From: Variovorax sp. CF313
GTDB lineage: Bacteria; Pseudomonadota; Gammaproteobacteria; Burkholderiales; Burkholderiaceae_C
Reading direction: 5' to 3'
DNA length: 64,000 bases
NCBI RefSeq assembly: GCF_000282635.1
Contig: NZ_AKIW01000042.1
Span: 62,001-126,000, forward strand
Part shown: one piece after another, positions 18,814 through 26,282 of the stretch
Layout of the letters: every line of letters starts with the position of its first letter
Numbering within the stretch: position 1 is the stretch's first letter
Translations under genes and position numbers: made by a program
Notes under the pieces: generated by a model
Told to the model about the DNA's origin: nothing
Seen by the model: only the letters and a program-made list of their open reading frames with translations
The model's database searches: none

Positions 18814-19080
18814 GGGCGTATTCCTCCTGGGGCCCCGATGCTGGTTGCGCCGGCCCCGTGGAGGCGTCGTCCGGAAGCGACGGCCACCGCGTCCCGGAAT
18901 CCCGTCTTCGCGTCGGAGCGCACCCATACCGGCCGGGCTTTTTTTCCCGCCGCGCCCGTGTGGCCGGCCCTAGTCCGCCGCTCCTACAGGCGCTGACCCC
19001 GGGCTCCCACACACGGCGGTGCGGCGCTTGGATAGACCGGCAATCTGATCCGAAGCCGAACCATATCCAGGAGTCCTTCC

Positions 19081-19449
19081 ATGAGCACCCCCACTTCCAG
19101 CAGCACCCCGGACGAGGACCGCGCCTTCCGTTTCCCCACGTCGGAGGATCACTCCGCTCCACCCGCGCACAGCGGCGGGACGCCCCCTGCCCGGGCCGTG
19201 ACCGAGATGCCGCACGAGGACGCGATCGACCACGGCATCGAAGAGTCGTTCCCGGCGAGCGATCCGGTGTCGGTGAGCGTGTCGAAGTCGATGCCGGTGT
19301 CCGCGGCGCCCGCACCGGCGCGCGCCACCGCGCAGCGCACGCCGCCCCGCCCGGAGATGCCGGGGCTGGCAGCGGGCATCGTCGTGGCGGGAGGCGCCCT
19401 GGCACTGGCCGCCACGGCGGGCTATCTCGTGGCGAGGCGCAGGCACTGA
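19081..19449 (+). CDS. Hypothetical protein with C-terminal membrane helix, 122 aa
   Basis: ATG 19081 follows CCAGGAGT. The N-terminal two thirds are polar and Pro/Ser-rich with a core HEDAIDHGIEESFPASDPVS, a motif I recall from short stress-associated hypothetical proteins. The C-terminus has one hydrophobic helix (about residues 96-117, GLAAGIVVAGGALALAATAG) followed by VARRRH, a positive-inside tail. Probably a tail-anchored inner-membrane protein. Function unknown. Confidence 0.66.
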   Translation: MSTPTSSSTPDEDRAFRFPTSEDHSAPPAHSGGTPPARAVTEMPHEDAIDHGIEESFPASDPVSVSVSKSMPVSAAPAPARATAQRTPPRPEMPGLAAGIVVAGGALALAATAGYLVARRRH

Positions 19450-19520
19450 GGCCCGGGGTCGCCGATCCCGTTGCTTCCACCTTGCCGTCCAACAGCAAAA
19501 CAGCAAAACAGGGAGATTTC

Positions 19521-20648
19521 ATGCGCTTCGTGATGTTCTGCCATTCACTCGTTTCCGATTGGAACCATGGCACTGCTCACTTCTTGCGCGGCATCTGCAG
19601 CGAGCTTGTCGCGCGAGGCCACGAAGTGGCCGTGTACGAACCGCGCCGCGGCTGGAGCCGAGCCAACCTCGAGGCCGGACACGGCCGCAGGCCCGTGGAA
19701 GGCTTCGCGCGCGCCTACCCCGAACTGCGAAGCACGCCGTACGATCGCGCGACGCTCGACCTCGATGCCGTGCTCGACGGTGCGGACGTCGTCCTCGTGC
19801 ACGAATGGAATGAGCCTGCGCTGGTGCGCCGCATCGGCCTGCACCGGCGCGACGGCGGCCGCTACCGCCTGCTGTTCCACGACACGCATCACCGCGCGGT
19901 GACGGACGAAAGATCCATGGCCGCCTACGACCTCGCCCATTACGACGGCGCGCTGGCCTTCGGCGATGTGATTCGCGACCTGTACCGCAGCAAGGGTTGG
20001 ACACGCGAGGCGTGGACGTGGCACGAGGCCGCGGACGTGCGGCGTTTTCATCCACGCCCCGAGGTGGCACGCACCGGCGACCTGGTGTGGATCGGCAACT
20101 GGGGCGACGACGAGCGCGTGGCCGAGCTCGACGAATTCCTGCTCGGACCGGTGCGCGACCTCGGCCTGAAGGCCCTGGTGCACGGCGTGCGTTACCCCGA
20201 TCCCGCGCTCGACCGCCTGAGCGGGGCCGGCATCGAGTACGGCGGATGGATCGCCAACTACAAGGTGCCGCTCGTGTTCGCGCGCCACCGTGTGACGGTG
20301 CACCTGCCGCACCGGCCCCACGTGGAAGCGCTGCGCGGCGTTCCCACCATCCGCACGTTCGAGGCGTTGGCGTGCGGCATTCCACTGGTGAGCGCGCCGT
20401 GGCACGACACCGAGGGGCTGTTCACGCCGGGCCGCGATTTCCTCGTCGCGAACGACGGCACCGCAATGCGCCAACACCTGCACGACGTGCTCGGGGACCG
20501 CGAATTCGCCGATTCGCTGGCGCAGCACGGCCTTGCCACGGTGCTCGCCCGCCACACCTGCGCGCACCGCGTGGACGAGCTGTTCGCCATCCTCGCGCAA
20601 CTCGATCCGGGCGACTCCTCCATTTCCGCGGGGAGGCTGGTTGCATGA
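19521..20648 (+). CDS. Glycosyltransferase (CgeB-like GT-B fold), 375 aa
   Basis: Start at ATG 19521 after GGGAGA; the long frame extending upstream is not coding-like. The N-terminus MRFVMFCHSLVSDWNHGTAH and the C-terminal PTIRTFEALACGIPLVSAPWHDTEGLF segment match the CgeB/GT-B 'glycosyl transferases group 1' family, with the acidic donor-binding loop and a W-x-D pattern. No signal peptide. It may modify a glycan or protein under stress; CgeB itself works in spore-coat maturation in Bacillus. Substrate unknown. Downstream is the Cys-rich copper protein after 190 bases. Confidence 0.82.
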   Translation: MRFVMFCHSLVSDWNHGTAHFLRGICSELVARGHEVAVYEPRRGWSRANLEAGHGRRPVEGFARAYPELRSTPYDRATLDLDAVLDGADVVLVHEWNEPALVRRIGLHRRDGGRYRLLFHDTHHRAVTDERSMAAYDLAHYDGALAFGDVIRDLYRSKGWTREAWTWHEAADVRRFHPRPEVARTGDLVWIGNWGDDERVAELDEFLLGPVRDLGLKALVHGVRYPDPALDRLSGAGIEYGGWIANYKVPLVFARHRVTVHLPHRPHVEALRGVPTIRTFEALACGIPLVSAPWHDTEGLFTPGRDFLVANDGTAMRQHLHDVLGDREFADSLAQHGLATVLARHTCAHRVDELFAILAQLDPGDSSISAGRLVA

Positions 20649-20839
20649 AGCGGCGGTTCCCGCCCGCGGGATGCTGCGCCTCGGAGAAGGCTTACAGCCG
20701 CCATCGGGTGTAGACGACACGGGCCGCACGCGAGCGACACACGATGAAGGCGCGCGCCGCCCGATGCACCCCGGGAGCCCGGGCCCCGTTCGTTGCGCGC
20801 CGCAACGGAACTCTTGCCGCAACGCAAGGAAGGACTCTG

Positions 20840-21178
20840 ATGACCCAGGAACTCTTCGATCGATGCATTGCCGCGTGCAATGCCTGTGCCACTGCAAGCG
20901 GCCGCTGCGCGGCGGCATGCCTGCGCGAACCGGACGTGAAATCATTGGCCGCGTGCATCGCGCTGGACACCGACTGCGAGGCCATGTGCAGGCTCTGCGC
21001 ATCGCTGATGGCCCGCGGCAGCGTGCACGCCAGAGCCGCCTGCCGGCTGTGCGCCGAGGTCTGCAGTGCCTGCGGCGACGAATGCGCCAGCCATGACCAC
21101 GATCACTGCCAGGCGTGCGCGACGGCCTGCAGGAGCTGCGCGCAGGAGTGCCGCAACATGGCGGCGAGCGCACCCTGA
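20840..21178 (+). CDS. Four-helix-bundle copper-binding protein (Csp3-like), 112 aa
   Basis: ATG 20840 follows AAGGAAGGA. The protein has 19 Cys residues in 112, spaced as CxxxC or CxxC along four predicted helices (DRCIAACNACATASGRCAAAC, then CEAMCRLC, CRLCAEVCSACGDEC, CQACATACRSCAQEC). That pattern defines the DUF326/Csp family, whose characterised members store many Cu(I) ions inside the bundle. No Tat or Sec signal is present, so it should be cytosolic like Csp3 rather than exported like Csp1. A His cluster HDHDHC lies before the last helix. No copper regulator or exporter is adjacent. Confidence 0.9.
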   Translation: MTQELFDRCIAACNACATASGRCAAACLREPDVKSLAACIALDTDCEAMCRLCASLMARGSVHARAACRLCAEVCSACGDECASHDHDHCQACATACRSCAQECRNMAASAP

Positions 21179-21220
21179 GGACGTCGCGGCGCAGCCGGTA
21201 CCCGGGCGTACGGAAGCGCC

Positions 21221-21439
21221 ATACCGGGCGAAAAACGCATCGGGATCTCCGGATGGAAATACGCGCCGTGGCGCGGCAAGTTCTATCCGCGGGGGTTTGC
21301 GCAGCGCCGCGAACTCGAATTCGCGATCAAGGGTTCGCGCTACATCACGGTGAGCCGGGAATGCTGGCAGTCATGGAAGTCCTTCGGGGTCGAAACTGGG
21401 CAGTCTTCAATCTGCAGGATTCGCGGGCCGCGCGTGTGA
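21221..21439 (+). pseudogene. DUF72 family gene remnant with internal deletion
   Basis: From about 21236 the frame reads RIGISGWKYAPWRGKFYPRG, FAQRRELEFA, the N-terminus of DUF72 proteins, and then jumps directly to IKGSRYITVSRE, which in family members (xxFAVKGSRYITH) lies roughly 40-60 residues further on. The intervening segment, which normally carries the IEINGSFY motif, is missing, and the rest diverges to a stop at 21437-21439. There is no good start codon. Both sides of the junction would encode EFA-like sequence, suggesting recombination between short repeats. Not expected to make a functional protein. Confidence 0.7.
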
Positions 21440-21504
21440 GAAACGGCCCACCGCTCGTGTCAGTCCTTCGCCTTGCGCGGCAGCGCAACCCCCAGGTCCT
21501 TCAG

Positions 21505-21846
21505 TCACGCCTGCCAGGCCTCGTCGCGCTGCCGGGGGGCGCCGCGCAGCAATGCGGAGGGATGCAGGGTGACCAGCACGGGCCGTCCCGATGGGTCGCG
21601 GTGCCAGCGGCCACGCTCCTTCGTCACCGCCACCTGCCGTCCGAGAAGTGCGCGCGCTGCCGTGGCGCCCAGGGCGACGAGGGCAGGGGGACGCACGAGA
21701 TCGATCTCGTCCTGAAGCCAGTGATGGCAGGCTTCGGCCTCGCACTGGGCCGGCGTCTTGTGCATGCGCCGCTTGCCGCGCAGCTCGTACTTGAAATGCT
21801 TGACCGCATTGGTCGAAAGCGCGAGCCCGCCGCGCTGCGCCGCCAT
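21505..21846 (-). pseudogene. 5'-truncated UdgX-type uracil-DNA glycosylase remnant
   Basis: The 113 residues contain STNAVKHFKYELRGKRRMHK, then VALGATAARALLG and VLVTLHPSALLR. These are the central and C-terminal parts of the UdgX family; the KRRMH loop corresponds to the family-specific KRRIH loop whose His forms a covalent bond with the abasic site, and HPS is motif B. The N-terminal half with the Fe-S cysteines and the GEQPG motif A is absent, and a TGA lies 12 bases before the first ATG. Without motif A it should not excise uracil. Codon bias is preserved, so decay may be recent. Confidence 0.72.
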
Positions 21847-21901
21847 GCGATGTCATGAGGTCGTCGATCGTGCCCAGCTTGTCGCCCGATGCGCGCGGCA
21901 A

Positions 21902-22126
21902 TTACTCCTGTGCGGCCGGTGCCCCGGATTCCTGCGGCGGCGCTTGCTGCGCCTGTTGCTGGCCTTGCGGCGCATCGGCCGAAGTGGTCTCCACGCGCGC
22001 GCCGTGGCTCCTGGGCACGATGCCTTTGACGAGGTGGCGAGGTACGTGGTGCGTCTTCGCCAGCTGCGCGAGCATCTCGCTGCGCGCTGGCTCGCACGCC
22101 GGTAGAAACATGTGGAGTGCGCTCAT
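21902..22126 (-). CDS. Hypothetical protein, 74 aa
   Basis: Frame from ATG 22126 (or 22213 for a 103-aa form) to TAA at 21902-21904. The first half reads MSALHMFLPACEPARSEMLA, QLAKTHHVPRHLVKGIVPRS and the second half is Gln/Ala/Pro-rich. Third positions are G/C-biased, which supports coding, but neither start has a clear ribosome-binding site. It ends 55 bases before the UdgX remnant and lies in a decayed stretch, so it could also be a relic. No family recognised. Confidence 0.4.
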   Translation of the reverse strand: MSALHMFLPACEPARSEMLAQLAKTHHVPRHLVKGIVPRSHGARVETTSADAPQGQQQAQQAPPQESGAPAAQE

Positions 22127-22364
22127 GATGTCGTCCCGTAAATGCCAGGAGAGGAGAGCGGCCGGCCCGGCTGGAGGGCGCGGAGCCTCGGGTTCGAGGG
22201 TGACCTCTGGCATGGGTCGCCGGCATTATGAGCGCCTGAATTCCGCGGCGCACATGCGGCCCGCATCGGCCCCTCTGGCGTAGATGGCTTCGGTGCGGCT
22301 GTCCCGACCGCGACCTGTCCTGGGCCGCGGCAGTTGCCAAAAGAGCGCCGCCTGCCCCAAAATA

Positions 22365-22382
22365 ACTTACCGTGCGACAGGT
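22365..22382 (+). promoter_or_regulatory. Candidate TetR operator, site A (upstream of the crotonase gene)
   Basis: ACTTACCGTGCGACAGGT matches 14 of 18 positions of the reverse complement of the sites at 42963 and 44452. The core also forms TTACC-N8-GGTAA (22367-22384). It lies about 30-45 bases before the crotonase start, where a repressor would block transcription. Confidence 0.55.
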
Positions 22383-22412
22383 AATATTTTCAAGGACACC
22401 CAAGGAGACATG

Positions 22413-23186
22413 ATGACTTTCAATACGTTGCTGCTCGAGGTCAAGGACCGGATCGCGGTGCTCACGCTCAATCGCCCTCCCGTCAACGCCCAGAACGCCG
22501 AGCTGCGCAGCGAGCTGACGCAGGTGTTCGACGAGCTTTCCGACCGCGACGACGTCTCGGTCATCGTGCTTACCGGCAGCGGCAAGACTTTCTCGGCCGG
22601 CGCGGACATCCGCGAGCGGCCCAACCTCGGCGCCACGCCCGGCGCCTATGGCCGCCACAACCGCCTGGTGCGCGAGTCGTACTACGCGGTGGTGGAGTGC
22701 GCCAAGCCCGTCATCGCGGCCATCAACGGCCCGGCCATGGGCGCGGGCTTCGGCCTCGTGATGGCCTCCGACATCTGGGTGGCGTCGGAGGACGCCTTCG
22801 TCTCGATGCCCGAGATCAACGTCGGCCTGGCCGGCGGCGTGACCTTCCTGCAGGAGGTGTTCGGCCGCTCGCGCGCGCGGCGCATGTTCTACACGGGCAT
22901 GAAGGTCACCGGCCAGGAGCTGTACCGCCTCGGCCTCGTGGAAGCCTGCCTGCCGGCCGACGAACTCATGCCCTACGCGATGGAGATCGCCGCCGAGATC
23001 GCCTCCAAGAGCCCGATCGCGCTGCGCCTGGCCAAGGAAGCGGCCCGCATGACGCAGGTGATGCCGTCGCGCGATGCCTACCGCTACGAGCAGGGCAACA
23101 CGGTGGCGCTGTCGAAGACGGAAGACGCGAAGGAAGCGCAGCGCGCCTTCCTCGAGAAGCGCGCCCCCGTCTACACCGGACGCTGA
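22413..23186 (+). CDS. Enoyl-CoA hydratase/isomerase (crotonase) family protein, 257 aa
   Basis: Of two adjacent ATGs, 22413 is 5 bases from AAGGAG and 22410 only 2, so 22413 is preferred. The crotonase fold is clear: oxyanion-hole motifs SAGADIRE and NGPAMGAGFGLVMASD, and MPEINVGLAGG carrying the Glu equivalent to Glu164 of rat hydratase. The second catalytic Glu (Glu144 position) is Gly here (GAGFGLVM), so simple water addition is not assured; isomerase or other crotonase chemistry is possible. Expected to act on an acyl-CoA in beta-oxidation in the cytosol. It has its own candidate operator and precedes the TetR gene by 136 bases. Confidence 0.88.
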   Translation: MTFNTLLLEVKDRIAVLTLNRPPVNAQNAELRSELTQVFDELSDRDDVSVIVLTGSGKTFSAGADIRERPNLGATPGAYGRHNRLVRESYYAVVECAKPVIAAINGPAMGAGFGLVMASDIWVASEDAFVSMPEINVGLAGGVTFLQEVFGRSRARRMFYTGMKVTGQELYRLGLVEACLPADELMPYAMEIAAEIASKSPIALRLAKEAARMTQVMPSRDAYRYEQGNTVALSKTEDAKEAQRAFLEKRAPVYTGR

Positions 23187-23322
23187 TGGCACGCGGCACC
23201 AGGGCCTTGCGGCTACATGGTGCGTGCTATTATTTTTTGATCGATTGCGGACCGAGTGCATGGCTGTTCAGCCGCTGCCCCCGCAAGCTCCCACGCCAAG
23301 AATTTCAAGAGGACCTTCGCCC

Positions 23323-23964
23323 ATGGCAACCCAGTCCAACGTCGCCGAGGCGGCAGATCCGGAACGGGGCTCCAGGCGCAAGTCCGACGTGCGCCAGGAG
23401 CAGCTGACCGAAATCGCCTGCCGGCTCTTCGCCAAGAAGGGCTACGAAGGCACGTCGCTGCGCGACATCGCCGACGAAGCCAAGATCACCAAGGCTGCGC
23501 TCTACTATCACTTCCCCAACAAGGAAGCGCTGTACGAGCGCATCGTGCTGGAGTCGATGCAGGCGCTGGTGGACTCGGTGCGCGAGGCGATGTCCCGCGG
23601 CAAGAGTCCGCTGGACAAGGTGCGCCTGTTCATGGAGTCGTCCGCCGACTTCCTGGACCGCAGCCGCAATTCCTGGATCGCGGGCTCCAACGCGTTCTGG
23701 TCCGGCAGTGAGGGCGATCCGCGCGCAGGGGCCGTCTACCTGCGCGACGAATACGAGCATCTCTTGCGCGACTGCATCGCCGAGGCCATCGCCAAGGGGG
23801 AGGTGCGCAAGGTCGACCCCGCCATCGCGGGACGCATGCTGCTGTCGATGCTCAACCACATCTGCCGCTGGCATTCGCCCAAGGGCCGCCTGAGCACCCG
23901 CGAGGTGATCGAGCAGTACCTCGACATGGCCTTCGGCGGCCTGCGCGCGACACCAAAGCGCTGA
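23323..23964 (+). CDS. TetR/AcrR family transcriptional regulator, 213 aa
   Basis: ATG 23323 is favoured by AAGAGGA upstream and by the usual short arm before the helix-turn-helix; ATG 23260 would add 21 residues. The N-terminal HTH reads FAKKGYEGTSLRDIADEAKI then TKAALYYHFPNKEALYERI, a textbook TetR motif. The C-terminal domain (about 80-205) is helical and should bind an effector, likely an acyl-CoA given its neighbours. It lies between the crotonase and the receptor-dehydrogenase operon, both preceded by related palindromes, so it is the best candidate to bind all four sites. No copy of the site is seen before its own gene. Confidence 0.9.
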   Translation: MATQSNVAEAADPERGSRRKSDVRQEQLTEIACRLFAKKGYEGTSLRDIADEAKITKAALYYHFPNKEALYERIVLESMQALVDSVREAMSRGKSPLDKVRLFMESSADFLDRSRNSWIAGSNAFWSGSEGDPRAGAVYLRDEYEHLLRDCIAEAIAKGEVRKVDPAIAGRMLLSMLNHICRWHSPKGRLSTREVIEQYLDMAFGGLRATPKR

Positions 23965-24027
23965 ACCTTGGCGACGCTGCGGCGCCCACGCGCGCTGCAT
24001 CGCCTGGAAGGGTAAACCCGATTCGTA

Positions 24028-24045
24028 ACTTACCGGCCGTTAAGT
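24028..24045 (+). promoter_or_regulatory. Candidate TetR operator, site B (upstream of the Bug receptor/dehydrogenase operon)
   Basis: ACTTACCGGCCGTTAAGT is an 18-bp palindrome with one mismatched pair. It ends 22 bases before the ATG at 24068 and shares the ACTTACCGGCCG half with sites C and D. Its nearness to the TetR gene supports direct control of this operon. Confidence 0.65.
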
Positions 24046-24067
24046 AAACTTCCTTCGAGATCCAGCG

Positions 24068-25039
24068 ATGCAAGTCCTTCAACGATTCCTTCTCGCGATG
24101 TGCTGCGGCGCGCTTGCCGCGGTGCCGGCCATGGCCCTGGCGTTTCCCCACAAGCCGGTGCAACTGATCGTTCCGTACGCGGCCGGCGGGCTCACCGACA
24201 ACCTCGCACGCATCGTCGCCCCGGCGCTGTCGGCGCGCTGGGGCCAGCCGGTGGTGATCGACAACCGCAACGGGGGAGGCACCTCCATCGGCACCGCCGC
24301 GGCCGCGCGTGCGCCGGGCGATGGCTACACGCTGCTGCTCACCGCCTTCGGCTACATCGGCAATCCGCTGCTGATGAAGAAGCTGCCCTACGACCCCGCC
24401 GCGCTGGTGCCGGTCACCATCGTGGCCGAGGCGCCGAGCGTGCTGTTCGTGTCGGCCACGCTGCCCGTGAACACGGTGCCCGAACTGATCGCCTATGCCG
24501 AGGCGAATCCCAAGAGGGTCGTGTTCGCGTCCTCCGGCAACGGATCGAGCCCGCACATCGCCGCCGAACTGCTGGCCTCGCTGACGGGCATCGACATCGT
24601 GCACGTGCCCTACCGCGGCAACGGGCCTGCGCTGAACGACCTGCTGGGCGGCCAGGTGCAGGCCATGTTCGATTCGGCCGCCTCGATGTCCTACGTGCGC
24701 GCAGGCCGGCTCAAGGCGCTCGGCGTTGCCAGCGACGCGCCCGTGGCACGGATGCCCGAGGTGGTGCCCATCGCGCGCTCGGGCGTGCCGCAGCTTGCGG
24801 GCTTCGCCGCCGGCGGCTGGTTCGGTTTCTTCCTGTCGAGCAAGACGCCCGCCGAACTGCAGCAACGCATCTATGCCGACCTGCGCGCGGTGCTCGAGAC
24901 GCCCGAAGTGCGCGCGGCCCTCGAGCGCGCCGGCGTGGAGCCGCGCCTCATGACACAGCCGGAGTTCGCGGCCTACCTGCGCGCCGAGCACGACCGCTGG
25001 GCGCCAGTGATCCGCGAGCGCCGCATCCAGCTCGAATGA
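24068..25039 (+). CDS. Bug/TctC family periplasmic substrate-binding receptor, 323 aa
   Basis: Sec signal peptide about residues 1-25 (LLAMCCGALAAVPAMALA), then the Bug family start FPHKPVQLIVPYAAGGLTDN and IVIDN-like VVIDNRNGGGTSIG, with the family's AAGG ligand loop. Bug proteins bind carboxylates in the periplasm for tripartite tricarboxylate transporters, but most, as here, have no TctAB membrane partner nearby. First gene of the operon receptor, large dehydrogenase, small dehydrogenase, acyl-CoA synthetase, SnoaL-like protein, under site B. The context suggests it captures the carboxylic acid degraded by the following enzymes. Confidence 0.9.
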   Translation: MQVLQRFLLAMCCGALAAVPAMALAFPHKPVQLIVPYAAGGLTDNLARIVAPALSARWGQPVVIDNRNGGGTSIGTAAAARAPGDGYTLLLTAFGYIGNPLLMKKLPYDPAALVPVTIVAEAPSVLFVSATLPVNTVPELIAYAEANPKRVVFASSGNGSSPHIAAELLASLTGIDIVHVPYRGNGPALNDLLGGQVQAMFDSAASMSYVRAGRLKALGVASDAPVARMPEVVPIARSGVPQLAGFAAGGWFGFFLSSKTPAELQQRIYADLRAVLETPEVRAALERAGVEPRLMTQPEFAAYLRAEHDRWAPVIRERRIQLE

Positions 25040-25081
25040 GCAAGACCCGATGACCGCTTTCGAAAACAAGCACACCGATAC

Positions 25082-26278
25082 ATGACAACGCCAACACAGA
25101 CCGATCCCTACGCCGCGTTCCGCGAGGAGCTGCGCCAGTTCGCCGCCGAGCAGTGCCCGGAAGACCTCAAGCGCTTCGTGCGCAGCAACCAGAAGATCAC
25201 GCGCAACGAATACCGCATCTGGCAAGAGAAGCTGTTCGCCCGCGGCTGGGCCGCGCCCAACTGGCCCGTGGCCCACGGCGGCACCGGCTGGGACCTGCAG
25301 CAGCGCTACCTGTTCGAGGAGATCACCGCGCAGGCCGATTGCCCCCCGCAGTACCACCACGGCCTGGGCCACATCGGCCCGGTGATCCTGCATTTCGGCA
25401 CCGAGGCGCAGAAGGCGCGCTTCCTGCCGCGCATCCTCGACGGCAGCGAGTGGTGGTGCCAGGGCTACTCGGAGCCCGGCGCCGGCTCCGACCTGGCCTC
25501 GCTCAAGACCTCCGCGCGCCGCGACGGCGACCACTACGTGCTCAACGGCCAGAAGATCTGGACCTCGCACGCGCAGGAGGCCGACATGATGTACACGCTG
25601 GTGCGCACCTCGAACGAGGGGCGCAAGCAGGCCGGCATCTCGCTGCTGCTGGTGCCGATGAACACGCCGGGCATCGAGGTGCGCCCGATTCCCACCATCG
25701 ACCACTGGCACCACGTCAACGAGGTGTTCCTCAACGACGTGCGCGTGCCGTGCGAGAACCTGGTCGGCGCCGAAGGCGAGGGCTGGAGGTGCGCCAAGTT
25801 CCTGCTCGACCGCGAACGCCTGTCGCCCGCGACCGTGCCGCGGCTGGCGCGGCTCGCCGAGCAGGTCGAAGAGCTGCTGACGGCGCGGCGCGACGCCAAT
25901 GCCGCCAGCGCCTCGCCTAGCTTCCACGTGCTGCTGGAGCGCCTCTATCTCGCGCAGGCCGGCGTGAAGGGCGCACGCGAGATGCTGCTGAGCGCCATCC
26001 AGGAAGAAATGCAGGGCACGCTCGCGGCCTCCAAGTCGTCGGCGCTGAAGCTCTACTGTTCGGAGCTGTCGCAGCAGATCATCGGCATCGCGTTCGACAT
26101 CGCGGGCCCGGCGCACGCGGCGCGGCTGGTGGCCGCCACCGGCGTCGACGCGCAGCAGGATGTCGACCTGCAGCGCGAGCTCGTGCACACCTATCTTTTC
26201 TACCGCTCGCGCACCATCGCCGGCGGCACCAGCGAAGTTCAGAAGAACGTCATCGCGCGCGACCTTTTCGGAGCCTGA
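25082..26278 (+). CDS. Acyl-CoA dehydrogenase, large-subunit type (PimC-like), 398 aa
   Basis: Full-length acyl-CoA dehydrogenase with the flavin-binding GYSEPGAGSDLASL and NGQKIWTSHA motifs and the C-terminal helical domain ending RTIAGGTSEVQKNVIARDLFG. In classical family members this last motif is YEGT with the catalytic Glu; here it is AGGT, so the base must be elsewhere. The same replacement is seen in pimeloyl-CoA dehydrogenase large subunits and steroid-type two-subunit enzymes. The second subunit gene follows after 4 bases, implying an alpha/beta heteromer. Reaction: FAD-dependent alpha,beta-desaturation of an acyl-CoA, probably bulky or dicarboxylic. Confidence 0.88.
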   Translation: MTTPTQTDPYAAFREELRQFAAEQCPEDLKRFVRSNQKITRNEYRIWQEKLFARGWAAPNWPVAHGGTGWDLQQRYLFEEITAQADCPPQYHHGLGHIGPVILHFGTEAQKARFLPRILDGSEWWCQGYSEPGAGSDLASLKTSARRDGDHYVLNGQKIWTSHAQEADMMYTLVRTSNEGRKQAGISLLLVPMNTPGIEVRPIPTIDHWHHVNEVFLNDVRVPCENLVGAEGEGWRCAKFLLDRERLSPATVPRLARLAEQVEELLTARRDANAASASPSFHVLLERLYLAQAGVKGAREMLLSAIQEEMQGTLAASKSSALKLYCSELSQQIIGIAFDIAGPAHAARLVAATGVDAQQDVDLQRELVHTYLFYRSRTIAGGTSEVQKNVIARDLFGA

Positions 26279-26282
26279 GTCC

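Noticed and set aside
21407..21901. A 164-codon - strand frame overlapping the UdgX remnant
   Set aside because: It is a different frame from the recognisable UdgX sequence; its Arg/Gly-rich product is typical of a shadow frame.
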